Shown here piece by piece: positions 1-12,000 of a DNA stretch of 24,556 bases. The position numbers and the translations under genes are program-made. How positions within the stretch are numbered: the first letter of the stretch is position 1; each line of letters starts with the position of its first letter. The stretch is from a virus: positions 1 through 24,556 of the IMG/VR virus record IMGVR_UViG_3300023180_000383. One strand, given 5' to 3'. The notes under the pieces are model-generated. The model ran no database searches. It was not told where the DNA came from and worked only from the letters and a program-made list of their open reading frames with translations.

Positions 1-3000
1 CAGAGACTGTTGAAGGCGTTCTAGCACCAGGTAAGTTTGATGCTGAACTTTATGAAGCAGACGGGTACGACACTGGAGAATACATAGTACAACCAGTAGA
101 AGGAGGTATCACTGGATTTACAGATGGAGAAAATATCTCTACGCTGTTTACAGATGGCGTAGAAGCCGCAACTGTTTATGTTGAAAAAGGTACTATTAAA
201 TTTACAGTTCCTTTGGATGCACCAGACAAGTTGTTTTATATTAGCAAAGACGATGTTAACACAAGTGGTTTGATTACTATCTATAACATCGAAGAGAATA
301 CAGAAATTAATGTAGAAGAGGAGATTTTACAAAAGAAAACTTATCAGACACGTACTGATGTTGAACTATCAAATGGTATGCTTGTTGAATTTTTAGGTGA
401 TGTAACTCCTACAAAATATAGTGAAGGGTTATGGTATGTTGAAGGAGTTGGTGATTCTATTAAACTAATCAATAAAGCAGACCTTGAAATTACTGGTCCT
501 TACAGTGCAAACGTGTATGTACCATTTGATAGTGAAAACTTTGATAGACTTCCTTTTGGACAAGCATTAAACTATCCAAAGGATAAAGACTATATTACAA
601 TTAACCGTGCGGCAATTGACGGAAACCAATGGTCAAGACATAATAGATGGTTCCATAGAGATATTGTTGAAAGAGTTGCAAAAGCAAACGATACAGTAGT
701 TGATCTTGATCAAAGTGCAAGAGCAACAAGGCCTATTATTGAATTTGATCCAGGATTAAGATTATACAATTATGGATCTAAGTTTAAATCAAATGTTGAC
801 CTTGTTGATACCCAAACATATGATGTGTTTTCAACTATTGAAGGATCGATAGGTTATAATGTTGACGGTATAGATCTTGCAGAAGGTTTGCGTGTTTTAT
901 TTACAGCAGACCCTGACCAACGTGTTAATGGTAGAATTTATAAAGTTACTTTTATTTCGTACAACGGACAAAGACAGATTGCATTAAAAGAAGAACCAGA
1001 TACAGAGCCGTTGTTAGATGAAACTGTACTAGTTACATCAGGAGTTCAAAACCAAGGACAGATTTATTGGTTTAACGGAACTAAGTGGGTAAAAGCACAA
1101 GAAAAGACAAAATCAAACCAAGCACCGAAGTTTAACTTATATGATGCAGACGATATCTCGTTTGACACATATAATAGTAACACGTTTACTGGAACAAAAA
1201 TATTTTCTTATAAACAAGGTACTGGTACAAATGACACAGTTTTAGGATTTCCATTAAGTTATAGAAATATTGAAAACAGTGGTGATATTGTTTTTAATTT
1301 TAACTTACTAACAGACAAATTCACATACCAAGAAAATCAAAAAGATTACACACAACAAACAGACGTTGCAACTTTAAGAAAGTATACAGACTTAACAACA
1401 TATGAAAATGTAAGTGGTTGGAAAACAGCATACCAAGAAAGCACACAAAAGGTTGTTAGACAATATATTGTTGAAGGTCAGCGTAATGACTTTGCTGTAG
1501 ACGTTTATGACCGTAGTGGTGATCTTAATGAGTTAAATGTCAAGGTGTTTGTTAATAATGATAGACGCACTGATTGGGAACTTAATAGAGAGAACGGCGT
1601 TGCATATGTTCATTTTACTTCTAATCTTGCAAATGGCGATATTTTAGTTTTACACTGTACTAGTGAAGCCGACAAGAACGAAAACGGAAAATACGAATTT
1701 CCTATTAACTTACAAAATAATCCACTGAACGAAAATGTTGTTGATTTTACATATGGTGAAGTTAATGACCATGTTGCATCTATTATCGAAAATGTTAATA
1801 ATTTCAGCGGCAAGTTTCCGGGTTTAAGCAATCTAAGAGATATTGGTGACTTATCAGAGTATGGTACTAAATTTGTACAACATAGTGGTGCTTTACCTCT
1901 TGCAATGTATCATATTACTAACAAAAACTTTAATATTATTAAAGCACTTCGCTATGCAAGAAAAGAATATGCAAAGTTCAAACGTTCGTTTATTGATATT
2001 GCAACGAACATTGGCATTGACGGAAATGCTAAAACAGTTGTAAACGAAATTATTAAACAATGGCAATCAGACAAATCTAAACAATCAGCATTTTATTGGA
2101 CTGACATGATAGGGTCGGGTGCTAATAAGACTAGAGAGTTCACTGTTGTTGATACCGGTAATAAATTTTACAGTTTAGAAACACCTTTTAATTTAGATAC
2201 AATTTCTGCTAAAGCAGTTTACGTTTATCTAAATGATACTCAGTTGTTACACAATAGAGATTATACATTTACTAGTGAAGGATTTATTAAAATTACTGAT
2301 AGTGTAGATCTACAACTAGAAGATACTATTTTAATATATGAATACGAGTCAACAGATGCTTCATATATTCCGCCTACTCCTACTAAATTAGGTTTATGGC
2401 CGTTACATATACCAAGAAAGTTTGTTGATAATTCTTATCAAACACCGCAAACAGTGATTAAGGGTCACGATGGCAGTATTACAAAAGCATACGGCGATTA
2501 CCGTGACGATCTTATTTTAGAATTAGAATTTAGAATCTATAATAATATTAAAGTAAAATATGATGTTAATATTCTTGATATTGATAGTTTTGTAGGACAT
2601 AAAAATAGAGATACAGGATTTACAAGACAAGATGTCAACGATATTATTATTACAGACTTTATTGAATGGTTATCAATTGCAGGTGATCCAGATTATTCTG
2701 CTGTAGATTTTTATGATAGAACAAATCAATTTACATGGAACTATTCTACTATGCAAGATCCAGATGGCAAAGCATTGCCTGGATTCTGGAGAGCAATTTA
2801 TAATGAATATCTAAGTACAGACACTCCTCATACAACACCTTGGAAAATTTTAGGTTATGTTGAAATGCCAAGTTGGTGGGAAGAAGTTTACGGTCCGGCA
2901 CCTTATACAAATAATAATGCAATTCTTTGGGAAGACTTAGAAGCAGGCAGAGTTAGAGAACCTAATAAGCCTATTAGATATCGTCCTAACTATGCAAGAA

Positions 3001-6000
3001 AAGGTCTTTCTAAAACTATTCCTGTAGATGATAGAGGAAATCTAGTAAGTCCTTATGAAAGCGGTTATGCTAGAGGACTTATTGTTCCAGAAACAAATAA
3101 ACAATTTGTATTTGGCGACGAAGCACCTGTAGAAACTGCATGGCGTAGAGGTAGCGAATATCCGTTCTCTATACTAACAGCATGGTTAATACATCAACCT
3201 GCAAAACTTATTGGACTTGGATTTGATAGAGCAAGAATAATCAGAAACACAGCAAATCAAGTTGTATATTCTACTACTTCTAAACGAGTTACACCAAGTA
3301 GTATTGTATTTCCAAACGGTACAGACGCAACAGTTAGAGTAACAACTGCTGGTCTTGTAAACTATTTGTTTAACTATATCAATGCTGATGTAACTAAACT
3401 AAATGAAACTTATAGCGAAGAAGTAACTAATATTAAGTGTCAATTAGGTTTCAAGGTTGGCGGATTTACGCAAAAATCTAAATTTAAATTACTACTTGAC
3501 AGTAGAACACCTAGCAATAAAGGTAATGTGTTTATTCCGGAAGAGAACTATGATATATTCTTTAATGTAAGTTCACCGGTTGAAACAGTTGCATACAGCG
3601 GTGTTATTGTTGAAAAAAGACCAAACGGTTATGTATTAAAAGGCTATGATAAAAGCAAACCTTATTTTACATACTTTAAACATTTAGAACGTGCGGCGGA
3701 TCCTGTAATTAACATTGGTGGTGTAAGTGCAAACTTCTTAGAGTGGGTTCCGGGAGAAAGATACCAGAAAGGACAAATTGTTCGCAATGGAGATACTTTC
3801 TTCAGGGTACAAGTATCCGGAACGTTTGATTCATTTAATACTAATAACTTTGTTAAACTTGCTGAACTACCAATTGACGGTGGTGCAGAGGGAATACTAA
3901 GAAGAACATTTGAACTTGGTGAATCTAAGTTATTATATGGAACTCTGTTACCAACTAGACAAGATGTAATTGATTTCTTATTAGGTTATGGAAAATATTT
4001 AGAAAAACAAGGATTTTCCTTTGAGAATTTTAATCAAGAAATTGAAACTATTGAAAACTGGGAACTTAGTGCAAGAGAATTTTTATTCTGGACAACTCAA
4101 GCATGGAATGACGGTTCATTAATTACACTGTCACCTAGTGCTATTAAATTGCAGTTTGCAAGAGATAATGCTATTGTAGATAATCTGTTTGACAACTTTT
4201 ATGATTATACATTGTTAAAAGCAGATGGTCGTAAGTTAAGAGAAGATTTTGCTAACACAATTAGAAGTAACAAAAACGAATTTGGCCTAACACTTAAAAA
4301 TACAGCAGATGGCATTTATTTTGTTAAGTTACCGTTAGTACAAAAAGAACACGTTGTCCTTATTGACAACAAAACTGTTTTCAATGACGTAATTTATAAT
4401 CCTGCTCCAGGATATAGACAAGCAAGGATTAAAGTTCTAGGTTATAGAAGCACCGGCTGGAACGGAAGTTTTGATATTCCAGGTTTTACATATGATAACG
4501 TTGTAATTAAAGACTGGGAGCCTAATACAGATTATGCTATTGCAACAGTAGTTAAACACAAAACATTCTATTACAGTGCCAAGTATAAAATTCCTGGCAC
4601 AACAGATTTCAATGACGAAGACTGGATTAGACTACCAGAAGAACCTAAGTCATACATGATTCCAAACTTTGATTATAAAGCAAATCAGTTTGCTGACTTT
4701 TATGATTTAGATACATCAAACTTTGATAGTGAGCAACAAAAGTTTGCCCAACATTTAATTGGTTATCAAAATAGAACATATTTAGAAAACGTTATTAATG
4801 ATGATGTATCTCAGTATAAGTTTTATCAAGGAATGATTCAAGACAAGGGAACAAAGAATAGTTTAATTAAGTTCTTTGATGCACTTTCGAATACTGATAA
4901 ATCAAGTTTAGAATTCTTTGAAGAGTGGGCATTTAAAGTAGGTCAATATGGCGCAAGTGAAGGATTTGATGAAGTAGAATTTAAGATTAACGAAGCAGAT
5001 CTTAGACTACAACCACAACCATTCCAGTTGGTTAATCAAATTGATCCATTAGCAACTGACTTAGTTTATAGATATATTCCAAGTGATGTTTATAGCAAAC
5101 CCACAAACTATAATCATGCACCGTTTCCTACTAAAACTTTAGACGAATCTAAGACTTATATTAAAACAGCAGGTTATGTAACAGAAGACGATATTGATTT
5201 TAAAGTTACTAATTACGATGATATCTTAGATCTAGATGTTAAATCTATTTCAGTGGGACAATATATTTGGGTTGCTAAACGTTTCCAAACATTTGATGTA
5301 TTGCGTCAAAGTGAAACAGATCTTAAAGTAACTAAAATTATTAATTCAGACAGTTCGCAATCTATTGAGATTACAACTAGAAAAACTCCTAAGTTAGAAA
5401 AAGACGACATTATAGGTGTTCTAGGAACAACACCAAGTACTAATAGATTCTATAAAGTTAAACGTGTTAGTTTGAATACAATTTATGCTGAGACTTCGGG
5501 CGAAATTGAAGATGCAGAAGAAACAAGCGGATTTATTGTGCGACTTGAAAGTGTTAGAGTGCCTAACTTGTCTAACATTAATGAGAAAGTAACAAGAAAT
5601 AATTACACACCCAATGAAAAGATTTGGATTGACTCAGACGAAAACGGAAGTTGGTCTGTAATTCAAAATTCTAATTCATACAGTGTACAAAAACAATCTT
5701 TTAATGCAACTTTAGCCGGAGTATTAGGAACAGACGAAAGAGGTTTTGGTACTAGCATTAGTGCAAACGAAATTAATTCGATCGTGGCTATTGGTGCTCC
5801 CGGAGTTACCCTTCCAGGAAGAGTTGATTTACACTTTAGAGCATCTGAGAATTTGCCTCTAGTGTTATCTCAAGAACTAGATTGTCCACCTAACTTATTC
5901 ACAGGCGAGGAAAGTTTCGGTCAGTCTACAGCAGTTACTACTGACGGTAAGTTTATATTCGTTGGTATTCCATATGCATCAAATGCAAAAACTAATTACA

Positions 6001-9000
6001 AAGGTAATTTTAATCCTGGAGCAACATACGAAGACGGATCTATTGTAAAATATACAAATCAATTTTGGAGAGCAAAAGCAACAGTAGAACCTGAAGATCC
6101 AAGTTTAGATTTTAATAGTTTTAGTTCCCATGTAGAACAACAAGTTACTACATATGACGGTGAAAACTACGATGACTTCTATTTTATTCTTAGAGGTAAT
6201 CATACATTTGTTGAGGATTTAGCAGACCACGTATTAATTAGAGCACCTAAATTACAATACGACGGAACACAAATCGGTGACACATTACATTTAAAATGGA
6301 ATGACAAAAATACACGGTATCCTTCAGGAGTACAGCCGTTTAATGGTAATCAAACTCTAAGCGGAGATTTCTTTACAGGCGAACATTTAATTACTGAAAA
6401 AGTTGACGACATTTTATTAATCGACAATACACAGGCAATACCGAGTGTAAATGAAACTGTGTCTAGTGATGTTGCAGTGGGTAAAGTTGCGTATGCTTAT
6501 ACAACAGGTGATAATCGAACTATTATATACCTTAAAGAAACTAACGGTGACTTTGCAAACACAGGAACATTAGAACTTGGGGATATTGTCGTTGGTGATT
6601 ACGAAAGACCCGTACAACAAGATGACCCAGCATTTGGTGGTTGGTGGAGAATTGATGTAGGATCATCGTTTGTATCAACTATAACAATTGAATCAAAACC
6701 ATTTTTAGTTATAAAAGACATTGTTACGGCAAGTCAACCTAGAACACCGAACTCGTATGCAAACACATATGATAGTGTTGATGACTTACTTGATCCAGGT
6801 GTTCCGTCTTATGTTGAAACATTAACCTTTAATGGAGATTCTGGTTTTGAGATCTCTGACAGATGGGCGTTTAGATTACCTAAATCAATTGAAACAGATT
6901 TTGCAGTTGGCGATACATTTAAATTCTGGTTTAACGAATTAAGAGGACTAGACAATAGTTTACAACAACCTACAGTTTTAAGTCCCGAACTAACATTTGC
7001 TTATCTAAACAGAACAGATCATGTTGTTGATGACATTTGGAATGGTTGGATTGAAATTAATCTTACTAACTTTGATAACAGCGGATCACCGACTGAAGGC
7101 GACCAAGATTATAACCCTAATTATGGTAATCCATATATTCCTGTTGTAGGAGATATTGTTAGAGATAATGATACACTAGCAACAGCAGAAGTTACATATG
7201 TTGAAAAGGTGTTTAACGATTTAAGACTATGGCTTAAAAATGTTTCAGGAACCTTTAAGAAGGGAAGCGAATTCGGTAATATCTCAAGTATTAGTATTGT
7301 TGAAGGTTCACAAGGTGCAGGAGTCATTAGACTTGTAGGTACAACTAAAGCACGTTACTTTAACAGTAACAGCCTAGGACCGATTATTGTAGTAAACAGA
7401 GGTGAAAACCTAACTGTAGGTACTGCTAGAACTTTACAAAACTTTGAATATTGGGTTTATAAGACAGATATATTACAAGGTATTCCACGTAGTGCAAATC
7501 CGCCTTCGGCAACAAATAATGATTGGGCTCGTGTTTATAATGTTACCGCTACTTCAGTGGGAACAGCAAGTAATTACACACGTCAAGGTGCAGTTGCAAT
7601 TTATGAAAAGAATAACAGTAATTTTTATAATTTGTTAGAAGTTTTAATTACTCCTGATGCAGATAACTACAGACATTTTGGTAGCAAAATTGATCTAGTT
7701 ACAAATGCAGACGGAACATATTCTGCTTATATTTCAAGCAGAGGAAACAGCACGTTTGTTCAACCAGGACGAATTAACACATACAATTATAGTAGTTCAA
7801 AAGGTTGGGTATTAGGTGTTGATGAAAATTATAGAGGTGATTTTAATACTACAGTTTCTTATTTTGAAGGAGAGTACACAAAATATGCTGATAAGATTTA
7901 TCAAGCCAATACTAACTTAATCCCCGGAGCATTTGACTCAAATGATTGGACAGAAATTCAAACAGGTGTAGACCTCAACGGATTTATTCCTAACAATACT
8001 GGATTTATTGTTGGGGAAGATAGTGCTATTGATTCGACAAACTTATATGAGTTTGGCGTAAACTACGATGTAAGTGATAATGGTCAAGTATTAGCAACTA
8101 TTGTAAAATATGGAGATACAATTGATAGTTCCATTGCTACACCTAAATTAGCAATATACAGAAAGTTAAACGGACATTTCTTGTTTGATCAATTAATTGA
8201 TGCTCCAAATGCTGGAATCGGTTTTGGTGAGTGTGTAAGTGTTTCTAAAAATGGAAGATGGGTTGTTGTTGGTGCACCTAGATATAGTGAAGAATATACC
8301 AACCAAGGCGCTGTTTTTGTTTATCAATCAATCAATGGTAGATTCCAACAAGTTCAAATATTAACTGGTCCGAAAGGCTTATCTAATGAGAAGTTTGGAT
8401 CAACAGTTGTATACGATACAGACAGATTAGTTATTAGTTCTGCAGGCGGTGATTTAACAAGTGTAACAGAGTTTGACGACAATACCACTGTATTTGATAA
8501 TGGAACAACTTTGTTTAACACAACATTAACTGATACTGGAGAAGTTTTTGTATTTGAATTAACTGGTGATAGATATGTTTACGGCGACAAATTAGAATTA
8601 TCTGATCCGAGAGCATTATATTTTGGTAAGATTCTTTATGCTAAAGGAAATCACATATATGCAGGACTTCCTAGTTATGTAAGAGCAGAAACTACAGTTC
8701 CTGGCAGTGTAATTGATTTTAGATCAAGTCCAAATGCAAGATTGTGGGAAAAGATTAGACAAGATAGACAGGTTGTAGATCTAGACAAGTTTAAGGGTAT
8801 TCTTCTTTATGACGAAACTACTAAACAAACAGATGAATATATTGACTTTATTGATCCATTACAAGGAAAAATTGCAGGTCCTGCAGAAGTTGAATTATCG
8901 TTTAAAACAACATACGACCCTGCATCATATAATGTTGCGACAACAAATGCTGTTGTTAAAGACGCAACAACATACAATACTACTAACTTAGTTGGAAAAT

Positions 9001-12000
9001 TATGGTGGGACATTGATGCTGTTAGATTTATTAATCCTTATGCAAATACAGGAAGTATCTTTAGCGTAAGTAACACCTTTAACACAGTTTTCCCAGGAAC
9101 AGAAGTAGAAATTTATGAATGGGTAGAAACAGAACTAACACCTGAGCAATGGGACGAACAAGCAGATTCCGAAGAAGGATTAACACAAGGAATCAGCGGC
9201 AAGTCTAAGTATGGAATGGAAGCATATTCAACTAGACGTGTTTATGACGAACCAGCACAAAAGTTTACAACTTATAATTATTTCTGGGTAAGAAATAAAG
9301 TTACAGTGCCAAATGTTCCTGGAAGAACATTAAGCGCCGCAAGTGTACAACAATTAATCAGTAATCCTTCCGGTGCTGGATATAAGTTTGCTACAATGTT
9401 GAAAAACAACGAGTGGACACTACATAATTTACAAAGTTCTATTAAAGGTGACAGTACTATTCTTAAATTTAGTTACTGGACAATTCCATACACAGATAGA
9501 AACGTCCATAACCAATATAGGATTCTTACAGATGGTTTAGAAACTAGCAGACCTAAGTCAGATTTAGAACTTAAATGGTTTGACAGTTTAATTGGTTTTG
9601 ACGGCCAAGGCCGTGAAGTTCCAGATAGATTCCTAAGTCTTAAAGACAAATACGGTATTTTGAATAATCCAAGACAAGGAATGTTTGTAAACAGAATTGA
9701 AGCATTAAAGCAGTTTATTGAAAGAGTAAACTCTGTAATGTTAAAATACATTTTAATTGATGAATTTGATTTATCACCATTAACATCTAGTGATCCTAAA
9801 CCAACACTAGCATCAAGAAGATATGATCTTGAAATCGACTCTGAAAAAGAATTAGATTATGTTTCAGTAGGTAAAGTTCAACCTGCTGTACTAAGTGCAA
9901 CAATTCAAGACGGCAGAGTTTTACGAGTTGATATTATTAGTAGTGGTAGAGGATATAAAACAGTACCTACAGTAGAACTTGTATCTGCAACTGGCGAGGG
10001 TGCTGATATTAGATTAACTATTAATAATGTTGGTGCTGTAACAGAAGCAGAAGTTATTAATCAAGGACAAAATTATCTTCAAACAGATAGAATTTCAGTA
10101 AGGAAATTTACAGTCTTAGTAACATCAGATTCAACATATTCTAACAGATGGTCTTTATATGAATATGTAGGAGGAACTATTCCTTGGAACAGAATTGTAA
10201 GTCAAAGTTTCGACGTAGATCCTTATTGGTATTATACTGATTGGTATGCAGAAAATTGGAATGCACTTACAAAAACAGACTTTGTAATTGATAATCCTTA
10301 CGAACTAGAATCAATAAATGATACTTTTGGTGATATTGTTAAGATTAATAATGTTGGATCGGGCGGTTGGTTAATGTTGCGTAAAATAGATGATCAACCT
10401 AATGTTGATTATACTGTTAACTATCAAACAATTGGTAGAGAAAATGCAACTATTCAATTTAGTAAAGCATTATATGATTTTAGTGAAGACCTAGTTGGTT
10501 ATGATTCGTTTGGTTATGACGATAGTGCGTTTGATTTAATACCTGTACAAGAATTAAGAATTATCCTTCAAACTATTAGAGATAATATTTTTATTGATAA
10601 TCTAGCAATTCATTATAACGAATTGTTCTTTGCTCAAATGCGTTATGTTTTAACTGAGCAAAACTTTGTTGATTGGATGTTTAAAACAAGTTTCATCAAG
10701 GCAAAACATAATGTTGGAAAGTTAAGAAAAGATATTACATTTAACAATGACTGGTTACCAAGTTATGAAGCATACGTTGAAGAAGTTAAACCTTACAAAA
10801 CTAAGATTAGAGAATACCTATCAACATACGAAAGTTTGGAAGAAACAGGTACTACTGTAACTGACTTTGATCTTGCACCATTTTACAGTGATGTTAAAGG
10901 AAGAATTATTCCAAGAACTGAAAAAGTAATTGATGATACTATTCAAGGAACAGCAATTACTGATTACCCTGCTAAACATTGGTTAGATAATGCAAGTTTC
11001 AAGATTAAAGATATCGACATTGCTGATGCAGGCAGTGGCTACGAAAATGCTCCAGGTGTTGAATTTGTCGGCGGCGGTGGATCAGGAGCAAAAGCAATAG
11101 CATATGTTGGCGGCGGAAAAATTACTGAAATTAAAATTACAAATCCAGGAACAGGTTATTTAAGTGCTCCAGAGATTATTCTAAATGGCAGTGTTGCAGA
11201 TGGCGGCAAAGTAGGTAGAGCAGTAGCAATTATTGGCGACACTAATCTACGTACAACTCATATGACTGTTAAGTTTGATAGAGTTACCGGAACGTTCTTT
11301 ATTACATCGTTAGAAGAAACAGAATCATTTGTAGGCACAGGCGGCAAGTACAGTTTTAAACTTAAATGGCCTATTGATGTAAGAACAGACAAGGTCACAG
11401 TAACAGTGGCTGGCGATGAAGTATTATCAGGCGAATATAATGTTACTAACATTGACGACAGTAACGGAAGAACACACTCTCGTAAAATTGGACAACTTAC
11501 ATTTGATGCTCCTCCAGCAAACAATAAATCAATTGTAATTGAATACCGTAAAGATATTAACCTATTAACAGCCGCAGATAGAATTAATTTATTCTACGAT
11601 CCACAAACAGGCCAACTTGCCAATGATTTAGGTCAGTTATTAGATGGTATTGATTATGGTGGTGTACAAGTTAAGAGTTTTGACTTTGGTGGCGGCTCTG
11701 GTTGGAGTGCAGATGCTTGGTTTACGTCAGCATACGACACATACGATAATACATTCGAAGACGAAGTATTCCGTATTGGCGATGATAGCACTAGAGTTTA
11801 CGACTTTTCTAACCCATTAGAAACTGGTATTGAATACAATGTTTATCTAAATGGAACACGTATTGACGATCCAAACTTTAACACAGTTAATCAAACTAAT
11901 CCTAATGCACTTATTCCAAGTATTACTGGAGCAGGACAAACCGGATTTATTTTAATAGATGACGGAACACAAGTTGAGTCAACTGTTATTAAATTTGACG

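Larger units (their letters stand above)
5741..8682 (+). other. Seven-bladed FG-GAP-type beta-propeller with large insertions (domain in the giant protein)
   Basis: Seven segments share an F-G-x-x strand, a short N/D-G turn and a strand ending near G-A-P. They start near 5741 (FGTSISAN, then AIGAPG), 5914 (FGQSTAV, then VGIPYAS), 7677 (FGSKIDLV), 8051 (FGVNYDVSDNG), 8222 (FGECVSVSKNG, then VVVGAP), 8393 (FGSTVVYD) and 8621 (FGKILYAKGN, then AGLP). Between several blades there is the V-x-V/I-Y strand typical of FG-GAP_2 repeats, for example GAVFVYQSINGRF and GEVFVFELTGDRY. Seven is the number expected for an integrin-like propeller. Blades 2 and 3 are separated by about 560 residues, and module 4 sits between blades 3 and 4. 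The fold call rests on motif reading alone. Confidence 0.6.

Noticed and set aside
213-215. TTG as the start of the giant gene
   Set aside because: The frame is open for 70 further codons upstream to the window edge, with the same composition and no ribosome site before 213; the gene is 5' truncated by the window.
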